Notes: a model not told the origin generated them from the letters alone. A stretch of 57,659 nt of DNA from an uncultured Porphyromonadaceae bacterium (GCA_947175265.1 CAMWMD010000016.1:1-57659), one strand, 5' to 3'. Counted from the stretch's first letter, positions 16,677 through 25,828 are shown. Made by a program: numbers and translations.

Positions 16677-18380
16677 TCAACTTCCGAGGGGGCCGAAATT
16701 GCTCAGATGATTACCCGGTTTCGCCGATTCCATCAGTTTTTCTGAAAAACTGAATGATGCGGCATCCGGATCTGTGACGACCGAAAGGAGTGCGGGACCC
16801 TCGGCAGAGAGCCAGCGTTTCATAGCGTCCTCAAGTTTTGAAGGGTCGTCCACGGTCTCAGCCTGAAAACCTATCGTATCAGCCATTTTACCGAAATCGG
16901 GGTTCGTAAGATTTGTCTCGCTGGGCTCAAGACCTGCCATCTCCATTTCCCATTTGACGAAAGCCAGGGTCCTGTTGTCTGCCACGAGTAATTTTACCGG
17001 GAGGTTATACTGAATAATCGTGAGTAGTTCCCCCATCAGCATGGAGAAACCACCGTCGCCACAGATTGCTATGACCTGACGGTCAGGGCAGGCGAACTTT
17101 GCGCCAATGGCCATAGGCATTGCGTTTGCCATAGATCCATGCGTGAACGAACCGATCATGCTTCGCCCACTCTTCGGAGTGAGATAATGGGAGGTCCACA
17201 CATTATTCATACCGGTGTCAACGGTGAACACTGCGTCCTCATCGGCAAGTTTGTCGAGCAAGGATAGCATATATTCAGGGCGTATGGAGCCTTTCAGACC
17301 CTGAGCTTTCACGGGCTCATCAAATTTCTCTTTTATCGCTGCATAGTCGGCGAGTGCCTTATTGAGGAATGAGGAATCTGATTTCTCTTCCAGTTTGGGG
17401 AGGAGAGCATTTAGGAACAATCCTGCATCGGCCCTGACGGCAACGTCCACTTTTGATTTGCGGCCCAGACGCTCCGCCTTCACGTCGACCTGTATAATCT
17501 TCTTATCAGTAGGGAAGAATCCGGGATAGGGGAAATTCATGCCAATAAGAATGAGTACATCGGCTGACGCAATCGCCTGTTCAGCCGACCACATTCCAAG
17601 ATATCCCATGTGTCCCGTGTAATTCTTGCATCTTCCCATCAATTGGAGTTGGCTTTTGTAGGTGATGCCCACGGGAGCCTTAACCTTTTCCGAGAGTTCG
17701 TTCACGAGGTCAGCGGCATCGGCAGCCCCGCATCCTGCGAAAATAGCCACACTTCCCGCCTTATTAATAAGGTCGGCGGCCGCTTGGATTTCCTCATCCG
17801 ACGGCTCAGGCAAACGTTGGGTGCGGAGAGCGGTAGATGCTGCGTATGATTCCACGGCATCTTGTCCCACAACGTCGGCCGGAAGACCTATTATGCCGAC
17901 ACCTCCGCGACCAATCGCCTCCTGCATAGCTGCCTGGAGCATGTGGGGCACTTGTGTAGGGGTAGTGGCCATCTCGTTATAGACGCTACAGTTGGAGAAG
18001 AGGAGCACGGGATTTGTCTCCTGAAAATACTCTGTGCCGAATACTGAGGAGGCACATGTGGAGGCAATCGCCAATACGGGGGCGTTGCTGCGCTGGGCAT
18101 CATAGAGGCCATTGATGAGATGCACGTGCCCCGGGCCACTGCTTCCGGCACACGCTGCCAGATGCCCTGTCAACTGAGCCTCGGCACTTGCGGCGAATGC
18201 TCCGGATTCCTCATGGCGCATGTGTACGAATTTCACGCGCCCGTCTCTCACGAGCGCGTCTGTAAGGTCATTAAGACTGTCGCCCGTGATTGCGTAGATG
18301 TGTTTCACGCCCGAATCGGCAAGCATATCCACGACCTGATCGGCGACCTTTCTGTTACGTTGAACTGTATCCATAATCAT
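16677..18380 (-). CDS. poxB: Pyruvate dehydrogenase (quinone) / pyruvate oxidase PoxB
   Basis: A 567-residue thiamine diphosphate (TPP) flavoenzyme close in length to E. coli PoxB (572). It has the N-terminal PYR domain with the catalytic glutamate in MRHEESGAFAA, a central FAD-binding domain with LILIGMNFPYPGFFPTDKKIIQVD, characteristic of PoxB, and a C-terminal PP domain with the GDGGFSMLMGEL...N motif for magnesium-TPP. PoxB decarboxylates pyruvate to acetate and carbon dioxide and passes electrons to quinone at the membrane. The end of the protein does not resemble the amphipathic lipid-binding tail of the E. coli enzyme, so membrane association is uncertain. Monocistronic; in an anaerobe, menaquinone would be the likely acceptor. 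Confidence 0.88.
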   Translation of the reverse strand: MIMDTVQRNRKVADQVVDMLADSGVKHIYAITGDSLNDLTDALVRDGRVKFVHMRHEESGAFAASAEAQLTGHLAACAGSSGPGHVHLINGLYDAQRSNAPVLAIASTCASSVFGTEYFQETNPVLLFSNCSVYNEMATTPTQVPHMLQAAMQEAIGRGGVGIIGLPADVVGQDAVESYAASTALRTQRLPEPSDEEIQAAADLINKAGSVAIFAGCGAADAADLVNELSEKVKAPVGITYKSQLQLMGRCKNYTGHMGYLGMWSAEQAIASADVLILIGMNFPYPGFFPTDKKIIQVDVKAERLGRKSKVDVAVRADAGLFLNALLPKLEEKSDSSFLNKALADYAAIKEKFDEPVKAQGLKGSIRPEYMLSLLDKLADEDAVFTVDTGMNNVWTSHYLTPKSGRSMIGSFTHGSMANAMPMAIGAKFACPDRQVIAICGDGGFSMLMGELLTIIQYNLPVKLLVADNRTLAFVKWEMEMAGLEPSETNLTNPDFGKMADTIGFQAETVDDPSKLEDAMKRWLSAEGPALLSVVTDPDAASFSFSEKLMESAKPGNHLSNFGPLGS

Positions 18381-18470
18381 ATTATCACATAAGATGAAAA
18401 CGCTTTGATACGGTTGAAGGTTCAGACGCTAACTTTGAGGGGGAAAGGGTAACATCTTTGACACCAGTCA

Positions 18471-18505
18471 ATAAAAAAGCACGGGGCTATAAGGCTCCGT
18501 GCTTT
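18471..18505 (-). terminator. Terminator after the thioredoxin-fold gene
   Basis: On the minus strand AAAGCACGGAGCC pairs with GGC(C)CCGTGCTTT around TTATA and is followed by a T run, 37 bases past the stop of the upstream gene. Confidence 0.8.
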
Positions 18506-18541
18506 GGGAAAGATTATATAAGTTGAAAACTGAAAGAGTTT

Positions 18542-19027
18542 TTATGAGATTACGGTCTTGATTGCTTCTTCCGAGGGAGAAACAGAAACAAGATTACCGA
18601 ACGGGTCAATAAGGAATGAACGGTTACCGGTTGCAACCTGATAATCTTCGGCCACCTCTGCAGTGATATCCGAAGCGTTTAGGGAGATTACGGAAGAGGG
18701 GATACCATCGGCCTTCATAATCTCCGAAGAGAGGGATTCATCGCTATCAGTGCAGATGCTGACGAATCTTACTTTTGAGGAGGGGAGGGATTCTGCAAGG
18801 TTCCCAAGACGGTTGTTGGCAATCCTTGACTCAGGGTCGGAAGCCGACCAGAAGTTGACTACCACATACTTGCCATCAAGATCCTTGAGGGAATTTATTC
18901 TGGCGTTGGAGGAGAGAACAATAGAGGGTGCTTCCTCACCCGGATTAAGGGAGTGGCTCCCTACGGGAATTGAAGATGAAAGAAAAGCGGCGATCACTAA
19001 AGAAAAAAATAAATACTTGGTTTTCAC
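18542..19027 (-). CDS. Thioredoxin-fold (TlpA/peroxiredoxin-like) exported protein without active-site cysteines
   Basis: A 161-residue protein with an N-terminal signal peptide (about residues 1-24) followed by a thioredoxin-like domain of the TlpA/AhpC type: PGEEAPSIVL, then KYVVVNFW, and a C-terminal SFLIDPFGN strand. In redox-active relatives W60 is followed by AxWCGPC; here the positions of the two cysteines are D64 and S67, and the cis-proline before FLID is also missing. The only cysteine, C92, is elsewhere. It therefore should not act as a thiol oxidoreductase and may be a binding or structural protein. It is a single-gene unit with its own terminator; the upstream region contains the hairpin repeat array. 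Confidence 0.8.
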   Translation of the reverse strand: MKTKYLFFSLVIAAFLSSSIPVGSHSLNPGEEAPSIVLSSNARINSLKDLDGKYVVVNFWSASDPESRIANNRLGNLAESLPSSKVRFVSICTDSDESLSSEIMKADGIPSSVISLNASDITAEVAEDYQVATGNRSFLIDPFGNLVSVSPSEEAIKTVIS

Positions 19028-19108
19028 AATAACGTAATTTCGTTACACAATAGTCACCCTGCATCCATCACGATGCCTCTCACGGATGACGTTTACTTAA
19101 CTCGGGAA

Positions 19109-19246
19109 ACAGGTTTGCCAGACCTGTCGGTTGTCACGAAAGCAGGGTTGTAAGCCCCTGCGGGATTGTCACGAAAGCAGGGTTGTAAGCCCCTGCGGGA
19201 TTGTCACGAAGAGGGGTTGTCAGGCCCTCGTTTGGGTTGTCACGAA
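19109..19246. repeat. Array of hairpin repeats with TTGTCACGAA spacers
   Basis: Four hairpin units occur in a row. Two are perfect 35-base tandem copies (19131-19165 and 19166-19200) of TTGTCACGAAA plus the palindrome GCAGGG-TTGTAAGC-CCCTGC. The preceding unit is ACAGGT-TTGCCAG-ACCTGT (19109-19127), the following one GAGGG-GTTGTCAGG-CCCTC (19211-19229), and a further TTGTCACGAA lies at 19237. Stem bases differ between units but pair in each, while the loop core TTGYMAG and the spacer are kept. Continuing past the last spacer, 19249-19281 forms another, larger imperfect hairpin (GGGG...CCCC around GGGAA-CAA-TTCCC). Confidence 0.85.
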
Positions 19247-19391
19247 ATGGGGAAGTCAGAAGGGGAACAATTCCCGACCCCCTGCTAAAGCAGCGGAATA
19301 TGCTTTAGACTTATGTTTAAAAAACGTGTTATAAAACATATTATTGCCTTCAAATCCGCTAAAAAGGCAATTTTTCTAAAATTTTTATCCC

Positions 19392-19427
19392 TAAAAAAGG
19401 ACCGTAGGATTGACTACGGCCCTTTTT
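19392..19427 (-). terminator. clpB terminator
   Basis: On the minus strand GGGCCGTAG pairs with CTACGGTCC (one mismatch) around a five- to six-base loop and is followed by TTTTTTAG, 21 bases past the clpB stop. Confidence 0.85.
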
Positions 19428-19447
19428 CAGAGTATTATTGGTAATGA

Positions 19448-22051
19448 TTATGCCTTATTCTTGAATACGAGTTCGTCGCCTTCACGGTCAATGACGATGG
19501 GGTGATCGCGGTCCACTTTCTGAGCAAGGATATCCTTTGAAAGCTGGTTGAGCACCATCCTTTGGATAGTCCTCTTCACAGGACGGGCACCGAATTCGGG
19601 ATCATAACCGTCTTCCGCGAGGAGTTCAAGCGCGCCTTCCGTCACTTTGAGGGTTATGCCGTTGGATGCAAGCATCTTCTGTACACTCTTGACCTGAAGT
19701 TCCACGATCTCGAGAATCTCCTTCTTGTCGAGAGGAGTGAACATCACAGTCTCATCAATACGGTTGAGGAACTCGGGACGGATAATCTGTTTCAGACGAT
19801 CCATCACGTCGGCCTTGGTGTTGGAAATGATTTCCTCCTTCTCATCCTCCTTCTTGTCGGCAAAACCCTTGAAGTTTTCACGGATTATGTCGGAACCCAT
19901 GTTGGAGGTCATGATTATGATGGTGTTCTTGAAGTTGATGAAACGACCCTTGTTATCCGTCAGACGGCCATCATCAAGCACCTGGAGAAGGATATTGAAC
20001 ACGTCGGGGTTGGCTTTCTCAATCTCATCGAAGAGCACCACCGAGTAAGGTTTGCGGCGCACAGCCTCGGTGAGCTGACCACCCTCCTCGTAACCGACGT
20101 ATCCCGGAGGGGCACCGACAAGACGGGATACGGAGTGTTTCTCCATATATTCCGACATATCGATACGGGTCATCATATCCTCATCATCGAAGAGGTATTC
20201 GGCAAGAGCCTTCGCAAGCTCTGTCTTACCGACACCGGTAGTGCCGAGGAATATGAACGAACCGATAGGACGGCGCGGGTCGTTGAGGCCGGCGCGTGAA
20301 CGACGCACAGCGTCAGAGACCGCACGGATTGCATCCTCCTGACCGACTACGCGCTTATGGAGCTCCTCCTCAAGGTGGAGAAGTTTCTCTTTCTCGCTCT
20401 GGGCCATCTTCTTAACCGGAATACCGGTCCAGCGGCTTACAACCTCGGCGATATCCTCGGCGTCAACCTCCTCTTTGATCATGGCTCCCTCACCCTGGAG
20501 TTGCTTCAGTTTCTCCTGAGTGGCCTTGTTCTCGTCTTCCTTCTGCTTTATCTTTGAGTATTCGATTTCAGCAACCTTGGCATAGTCGCCCTCACGCTTT
20601 GCCATCTCGGCCTCATGCTTGAGTTGCTCTATCTCAATCTTGTTCTGCTGAATCTTGTTGATCTCATTCTTCTCAGCCTGCCATTTTGCCTTGAGCGACT
20701 TCTCCGTATCCCTGAGATTGGCGATATCCTCGTCGATTTCCTTAATACGGTATTCGTTCCCCTCGCGTTTCAGAGCCTCACGCTCGATCTCGAGTTGTGC
20801 TATCTTACGCTGGGCCTCATCGAGAGCCTGCGGCATGGAGTCCATCTCAAGACGAAGTTTTGAGGCTGCCTCATCGATAAGGTCGATAGCCTTATCAGGA
20901 AGGAAACGGTCTGTGATATAACGGACGCTGAGTTGGACGGCGGCGATTATCGCCTCATCCATGATGCGCACCTTGTGGTGGTTCTCATATCTCTCTTTAA
21001 GACCACGGAGAATTGATATGGCCGACATCTCGTCAGGCTCATCCACCATCACTTTCTGGAAACGGCGTTCGAGAGCCTTATCCTTCTCGAAGTATTTCTG
21101 ATACTCGTCGAGAGTGGTCGCGCCGATAGAGCGGAGTTCACCACGGGCGAGCGCAGGCTTCAGGATATTTGCGGCATCCATAGCGCCCTCACCCTTACCG
21201 GCACCGACGAGGGTATGAATCTCATCGATGAAAAGGATGATCTCACCGTCGCTCTGAGTCACTTCATTGACTATGGCTTTCAGACGCTCCTCAAACTCAC
21301 CTTTATATTTTGCACCTGCCACGAGCGCACCCATGTCAAGCGAATATATCTGTTTTGATTTAAGGTTCTCAGGCACATCACCGCGCACGATACGGTGTGC
21401 GAGACCTTCGGCAATCGCTGTCTTACCGGTACCGGGTTCACCGACGAGCATCGGGTTGTTCTTAGTGCGTCGTGAAAGAATCTGGAGCACACGCCTGATC
21501 TCCTCGTCACGACCGATGACGGGGTCAAGTTTTCCGCTGCGGGCACGGTCATTGAGGTTGATTGCATATTTGCTGAGGGCCTGATAAGATTCCTCGGCAC
21601 TCTGCTGCGTCACTTTATTACCCTTGCGGAGTTCAGTTATCGCGGCTTTGAGGCCGTCTTCGGTAATGCCTGAATCCTTCAGAATTTGTGAAGCCTTGCA
21701 GCGGGTCTTCAGGATACCCATGAGAACAGCCTCCACAGAGACGTATTCATCACCCATTGATTTTGAGAAATCAACGGCTTTCTGCAGGGCCTCGTTGCTC
21801 TCGCGGCTGAGGAACACCTCGCCACCGGAGACTTTCGGGAGGCTCTGGATATCCTTATCAATCGCCATATTGACAGAATTCAGGTTTGCACCTAACTTCT
21901 GGAACACGAAATTGACAATCGTCTCGCTTTCGGAAATCAGAGCCTTAAGGATGTGGACCGGCTCAATCTGCTGCTGCCCGTTCTGGCGGGTCAGTTCGAT
22001 GGCCTTCTGCACCACTTCCTGCGATTTGATTGTGAAATTGTTGAAATTCAT
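19448..22051 (-). CDS. clpB: ATP-dependent disaggregase ClpB
   Basis: ClpB is the hexameric AAA+ chaperone that, with DnaK, extracts proteins from aggregates. The 867-residue protein has the N-terminal substrate domain (residues 1-145, [17 protein letters not shown]), a first AAA+ module with Walker A GEPGTGKT and Walker [14 protein letters not shown], the long coiled-coil middle domain (about 410-530, charged heptads), and a second AAA+ module with [16 protein letters not shown] and [14 protein letters not shown]. The middle domain separates ClpB from ClpA and ClpC. The gene is monocistronic with its own terminator. I see no CIRCE-type operator upstream. Confidence 0.97.
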   Translation of the reverse strand: MNFNNFTIKSQEVVQKAIELTRQNGQQQIEPVHILKALISESETIVNFVFQKLGANLNSVNMAIDKDIQSLPKVSGGEVFLSRESNEALQKAVDFSKSMGDEYVSVEAVLMGILKTRCKASQILKDSGITEDGLKAAITELRKGNKVTQQSAEESYQALSKYAINLNDRARSGKLDPVIGRDEEIRRVLQILSRRTKNNPMLVGEPGTGKTAIAEGLAHRIVRGDVPENLKSKQIYSLDMGALVAGAKYKGEFEERLKAIVNEVTQSDGEIILFIDEIHTLVGAGKGEGAMDAANILKPALARGELRSIGATTLDEYQKYFEKDKALERRFQKVMVDEPDEMSAISILRGLKERYENHHKVRIMDEAIIAAVQLSVRYITDRFLPDKAIDLIDEAASKLRLEMDSMPQALDEAQRKIAQLEIEREALKREGNEYRIKEIDEDIANLRDTEKSLKAKWQAEKNEINKIQQNKIEIEQLKHEAEMAKREGDYAKVAEIEYSKIKQKEDENKATQEKLKQLQGEGAMIKEEVDAEDIAEVVSRWTGIPVKKMAQSEKEKLLHLEEELHKRVVGQEDAIRAVSDAVRRSRAGLNDPRRPIGSFIFLGTTGVGKTELAKALAEYLFDDEDMMTRIDMSEYMEKHSVSRLVGAPPGYVGYEEGGQLTEAVRRKPYSVVLFDEIEKANPDVFNILLQVLDDGRLTDNKGRFINFKNTIIIMTSNMGSDIIRENFKGFADKKEDEKEEIISNTKADVMDRLKQIIRPEFLNRIDETVMFTPLDKKEILEIVELQVKSVQKMLASNGITLKVTEGALELLAEDGYDPEFGARPVKRTIQRMVLNQLSKDILAQKVDRDHPIVIDREGDELVFKNKA

Positions 22052-22162
22052 ATATATCGAATTTGGGTTATATTATGTGTTTTCAAAGATTAAGGTTAAG
22101 CGTGACACCCTATAAGAGTAATTCAAGGTGCTATCTTAACTTGATTTCATATATTATAACAA

Positions 22163-22564
22163 TTAAGATTCGGTTTGGTTGAGAGGTTCTTTCCATTTGA
22201 GTATCTCTATCCAGTAATCGTCCGGGTCATGGATGAAGTATAGACCCATCTCTACATTCTCAAAGCAGATGCAGCCCATCTGGCGGTGGTATTCCCGAAT
22301 CTTGTCGTAGTCGCCCTCTACGCGCATGGCGAGGTGGCTTTCATTTTCCCCCAACTCGTATGGTTGTGGATGGTCGCGCAGCCATGTGAGCTCAAGCCTG
22401 AAATTTTCGCCGGGGCGTGAGAGGTAGACCAGTTTGAAAGCCCCTTCCGGGTGATTCACTTCGCCGACCGGCACAAGGCCGAGCGCCTCCTTATAGAATT
22501 TTATGCTGCGGTCAAGGTCGGTGACGTTGAAATTCACATGGTCGAAATGAGATTTTATTTCCAT
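22163..22564 (-). CDS. VOC-family protein, lactoylglutathione lyase-like
   Basis: A 133-residue vicinal-oxygen-chelate protein similar to glyoxalase I. The four metal-ligand positions are filled: H9 in FDHVNFNV, the glutamate in FRLELTW, the histidine in ESHLAM and the glutamate in YWIEIL. The subfamily stretch DLDRSIKFYKEALGL supports lactoylglutathione lyase-type annotation. Bacteroidales generally lack glutathione, so the thiol cosubstrate and true reaction are unsure. It is 111 bases upstream of clpB on the same strand. Confidence 0.85.
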   Translation of the reverse strand: MEIKSHFDHVNFNVTDLDRSIKFYKEALGLVPVGEVNHPEGAFKLVYLSRPGENFRLELTWLRDHPQPYELGENESHLAMRVEGDYDKIREYHRQMGCICFENVEMGLYFIHDPDDYWIEILKWKEPLNQTES

Positions 22565-22722
22565 AATTATTATAGTTGATTAAGAATGCCCCATGGGGAG
22601 AGGATGCGGGCGTTGTGTCGCAAGCAGAGGGGGATGGAGCCGAAATGGTAAGTATTTTATTAATTTAACAAACCAAATGGCAATTTTTTTTTGATTTGGT
22701 GTGTTATAACTAAAAAAAATTA

Positions 22723-22730
22723 TAACTTTG
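22723..22730 (+). promoter_or_regulatory. -7 element for the glucokinase gene
   Basis: TAACTTTG fits the consensus and lies 109 bases before the ATG. A TTTG lies 24 bases upstream, slightly outside the normal spacing. Confidence 0.5.
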
Positions 22731-22839
22731 TGGAATGAAAGGGTAGCCGACAAGGTTTTCAGCCCGTCTCTCCAATTACTCTCGTGTACAAAGTGACTAT
22801 ATATAACCATTAAATAGAAATCCTTTAAAGAATAGTATC

Positions 22840-23850
22840 ATGAGCAAACCTTATGTACTGGGTGTCGATATAGGTGGCACCAACACTGTTTTCGGTATCG
22901 TTGACGCAAGAGGACAGGTGATTGCAAGCGACTCTATCAAGACACGCAAACATGCCAACTTCGATGACTACATCGATGAGCTCCATTCAGGAGTGATGCA
23001 CCTTCTCAAGGCTAATGACGCGGAAGACAAGTTACAGGGTATAGGTATAGGTGCGCCTAATGCCAATTATTATACAGGAGAGATTCAGAATCCCCCCAAT
23101 CTTCCTTGGGGCCCGATCATCCCGCTTGCTGAGAAAGTGAGCAAGGTATTCGGTGGAATACCGGTGGCAATCACCAATGATGCCAATGCAGCCGCTCTCG
23201 GTGAGATGACATACGGCGCGGCTCGCGGTATGAAAGATTTCATTATGATTACCCTCGGCACCGGTGTCGGCTCAGGTATCGTGGTGAACGGTCAACTCGT
23301 CTACGGACAGGATGGCAACGCCGGAGAGTTGGGGCACCTTGTTGTGAAACGCAACAACGGTAGGGTCTGCGGTTGCGGCCGTACAGGGTGTCTCGAGGCT
23401 TATTGCAGCGCCACAGGTGTGGCTCGCACGGCACGCGAGTTCCTTGAGGTGCGCACGGAGCCCTCAACCCTACGCAATCTCCAGATTGAGGATATCACAT
23501 CAAAAGATGTGTATGATGCAGCAGTAGCCGGCGACAAGATCGCAAGGGAAATTTTTGAATATACAGGCACAATCCTTGGTCAGGCATTCGCCGACATGGT
23601 TGTCTTCTCCAGCCCCCAGGCGATAATCCTTTTCGGCGGACTTGCCAAGAGCGGCGATCTGCTGATGCGTCCTTTGAAGGAGGCGTTTGAGAATTCACTC
23701 ATGCCCGTGTTCCGTGGTAAGACCAAGATTATCCTCTCCGAACTGAAGGAGAGCGATGCAGCCGTGCTCGGCGCATCCGCACTCGGGTGGGAGGCGAAAT
23801 ATAAATATGAGGCTCCGCGCACTCTTCCTGTTGTAGAGGAGGAGGCTTAA
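22840..23850 (+). CDS. ROK-family glucokinase
   Basis: A 336-residue ROK kinase that most likely phosphorylates glucose to glucose 6-phosphate. The phosphate-1 motif GVDIGGTNTVFGIVD is at residues 8-22. The catalytic aspartate lies in the ITNDANAAALGE stretch, the TLGTGVGSGIVVNG motif follows, and the ROK zinc site CGCGRTGCLEAYCS supplies the metal-binding cysteines. There is no DNA-binding domain, so it is a kinase rather than a NagC-type repressor. The gene stands alone, with a promoter and a strong terminator. Confidence 0.9.
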   Translation: MSKPYVLGVDIGGTNTVFGIVDARGQVIASDSIKTRKHANFDDYIDELHSGVMHLLKANDAEDKLQGIGIGAPNANYYTGEIQNPPNLPWGPIIPLAEKVSKVFGGIPVAITNDANAAALGEMTYGAARGMKDFIMITLGTGVGSGIVVNGQLVYGQDGNAGELGHLVVKRNNGRVCGCGRTGCLEAYCSATGVARTAREFLEVRTEPSTLRNLQIEDITSKDVYDAAVAGDKIAREIFEYTGTILGQAFADMVVFSSPQAIILFGGLAKSGDLLMRPLKEAFENSLMPVFRGKTKIILSELKESDAAVLGASALGWEAKYKYEAPRTLPVVEEEA

Positions 23851-23871
23851 TAGGAGTCCCAAATACACATC

Positions 23872-23910
23872 AAAGGGAGGTCGCTCAATCGGGCGACCTC
23901 CCTTTCTCTT
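23872..23910 (+). terminator. Glucokinase terminator
   Basis: AAAGGGAGGTCGC pairs with GCGACCTCCCTTT around a short loop, followed by a pyrimidine-rich tail with T runs, 22 bases past the stop codon. Confidence 0.85.
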
Positions 23911-23937
23911 TAACCGTGTGCCATTTGGCTCCGGGCA

Positions 23938-24519
23938 TCATATCTTGCTGAGTTCCTTATACAGTTGATGCACCGGCAGCCCCATCACGTTATAGAAACT
24001 TCCTCGGATGCCGCTGACGGCCACGGCTCCTATCCATTCCTGTATTCCGTAAGCCCCCGCCTTGTCGAAAGGCTGGAAATTATTGACGTAATAGATGATA
24101 TCATCTGTGGATATGTCGGAGAAAGTGACATCGGTAACCGTTGAGAATGATTTTTTGGAATGTCTTGTGGCCAGTGTGACCCCCGTCACAACCTGATGGG
24201 TCTTCCCCGACAACTCCTTCAGCATCTCGACAGCCTCTTTCCCGTCGGCTGGTTTGCCGAGGATTTTGTCTCCGCATATCACCATTGTGTCGGCGGTGAT
24301 CACAATCTCCTTATCATTGAGGCGTTCCCGGTAGACATCAGCCTTTTTGGAGGATATGTATTCCGGCACTTCGCGGAGGGGAAGTGTAGCCGGAAACGAT
24401 TCGTCAATACCCCCTATGGTGAGGACGGTGAAGGGGACCCTGAGGAGTTGGAGGAGTTCACGTCTGCGTGGTGACTTGCTCGCCAGGAATATTTTGTAGT
24501 CTTTTAGATTTTCAAGCAT
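23938..24519 (-). CDS. maf: Maf-family nucleotide pyrophosphatase
   Basis: Maf proteins hydrolyse non-canonical or canonical nucleoside triphosphates (dTTP, UTP and modified forms) to monophosphates. The product of 193 residues from the ATG at 24519 has the LASKSPRRRELLQLL signature at about residues 12-26, followed by ISSKKADVYR, TADTMV and a QEWIGAVAV segment. The open frame continues upstream into the fusion gene, but the family start is at MLENLKDYK. It lies 37 bases after the DUF2520-KdsC gene as the last gene of a three-gene operon. Confidence 0.93.
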   Translation of the reverse strand: MLENLKDYKIFLASKSPRRRELLQLLRVPFTVLTIGGIDESFPATLPLREVPEYISSKKADVYRERLNDKEIVITADTMVICGDKILGKPADGKEAVEMLKELSGKTHQVVTGVTLATRHSKKSFSTVTDVTFSDISTDDIIYYVNNFQPFDKAGAYGIQEWIGAVAVSGIRGSFYNVMGLPVHQLYKELSKI

Positions 24520-24556
24520 CGTGATTGGTTTTAAAGTTATCTGAACAGGGAAAATA

Positions 24557-25828
24557 TCACCAGCCGAAAGCCTCGGCATCGGAGAGCCATACCCCCTGCG
24601 CCTTCATAGTCTGCTCAAGTATGTCGCGCCCGCAGCCATATCCACCCGTGAAAGGGGAGACGTAGCTGGCTGTCTCTTTCGCCTCCCAAGCGGCATCAAA
24701 GGGCGCGCAGGGGAGACCGGCCGAGCGGAGGCAGGGGAGATCAGGGATGTCGTCACCCATGAAAGCCACCTGATCCGGGGTGAGGCCGTTGCTGCTCATC
24801 CATTCCTCAAAAACGGGGAGTTTCTTCGACACTCCCGTAAATATATCCTTTATACCCAGAGATTCGAAACGGGTACGAATGGCATCACCCTTTCCACCTG
24901 TAATGATTGCTATTCTGAAACCTTTCTTGACAGCCAGTTGAAGGGCATACCCATCCTTGATGTTTACCATTCTCCGTGGATAGCCGTCTTCCCCCAACGG
25001 TATCGTTGAAGGGGAGAGGACACCATCCACATCAAAGGCGAATGCCTTTATTTTTGTCAGGTCGTAATCTATTGCGCTCATTATATATGTTTTTTTATCG
25101 GTTTTCTTATCCATAATCCCCGCTGAGAGGAGGCGGTAGATTTTCTGAAGTTCAGGAGTGCCGGCGAGCATACCGAGGTGGGCCTCAATAACGGGAATGT
25201 CTTTTCTTGCCGCCGGACCCGTCTGCGCCTTGTCCGGTGGGATTTTCTCAAGTTTCGCTACAGTCCTTCTGAGCAGCGGCAGGAGAAGTGTATAGTCCAT
25301 CCCTTTCTCGTGAAGGATGCGGTCGGCCACATCGACAAGGTAATTGGAGAAATTGCAGGCGAATACCGAGGCGAGGTGAAGCTGCTTCCTCTTCACTGAA
25401 TCGGCCTCTATTACCGCATCCGATACCAAGGAGGCGAGTCCCTTGAGAATAGAGTCCGTTTCCGGATTATTCCCCTCTATGAAGAATGGTATGTCGGAGT
25501 AGGTCATCTCTGCATCTTTTGTAAAGGTCTGGAGTGGGTAGAACACACCTAATGAGGGAGCCGACCCTTCCAGCACCTGCATAGGTACCGACCCGGAAGT
25601 GTGAGCGATGATTTCCGCCCTTCCGGCTATCCTCTCCGCAACTTCACCGATTGCCCTGTCGGCAACGGATATTATAGCGATCCGGCACCCTTCGGGAAAA
25701 TTATCTAGCGTACGGGAATTGACTGCCACCACGTTGACGTGCGGAGTAAGAGCCTTCACAAGATGTGTGGCCACATTTCCACTTCCTATAACAGCGATGA
25801 CCCCGTCGGTGTAATCAGGTTTATCCAT
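24557..25828 (-). CDS. Fusion of DUF2520/Rossmann-like protein and KDO 8-phosphate phosphatase (KdsC)
   Basis: A 423-residue protein with two unrelated domains. Residues 10-235 form an NAD(P)-binding Rossmann domain (VIGSGNVATHLVKAL) with a DUF2520 helical domain, a relative of ProC-type reductases of unknown substrate. From about 258 to the end is a HAD phosphatase of the KdsC type: FDVDGVLS with nucleophile D266 and D268, ITGGKGDAI and MGDDIPDLPCL. KdsC releases phosphate from KDO 8-phosphate in lipopolysaccharide core synthesis. In other Bacteroidales, as I recall, these are adjacent separate genes. A Lys-rich linker ends with an ATG at residue 250 (25081), the usual KdsC beginning, so separate translation is possible. 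The gene overlaps the ATP-grasp gene by 8 bases. Confidence 0.88.
   Translation of the reverse strand: MDKPDYTDGVIAVIGSGNVATHLVKALTPHVNVVAVNSRTLDNFPEGCRIAIISVADRAIGEVAERIAGRAEIIAHTSGSVPMQVLEGSAPSLGVFYPLQTFTKDAEMTYSDIPFFIEGNNPETDSILKGLASLVSDAVIEADSVKRKQLHLASVFACNFSNYLVDVADRILHEKGMDYTLLLPLLRRTVAKLEKIPPDKAQTGPAARKDIPVIEAHLGMLAGTPELQKIYRLLSAGIMDKKTDKKTYIMSAIDYDLTKIKAFAFDVDGVLSPSTIPLGEDGYPRRMVNIKDGYALQLAVKKGFRIAIITGGKGDAIRTRFESLGIKDIFTGVSKKLPVFEEWMSSNGLTPDQVAFMGDDIPDLPCLRSAGLPCAPFDAAWEAKETASYVSPFTGGYGCGRDILEQTMKAQGVWLSDAEAFGW

Larger units (their letters stand above)
19028..19447. other. 420-base intergenic region with hairpin repeats and clpB terminator
   Basis: No credible gene is present; the one open frame across it is made of translated repeat units. 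The first 80 bases hold the leader of the thioredoxin-fold gene, 19109-19283 holds palindromic repeats, and the last part holds two terminator-like hairpins. Confidence 0.7.

Noticed and set aside
18404..18437. Plus-strand promoter-like pair (TTTG-N22-TAACTTTG) possibly driving a small RNA
   Set aside because: Spacing is outside 19-21, no gene follows on the plus strand, and the next hairpin has a T run only on the minus strand.
19109..19246. CRISPR array
   Set aside because: Spacers between hairpins are constant (TTGTCACGAA) rather than unique, units are uneven, and no cas genes are present in the window.
19131..19334. 67-codon open frame across the repeat array
   Set aside because: Its protein is only a translation of the tandem hairpin units in shifting frames; no promoter fits and no family resemblance is seen.
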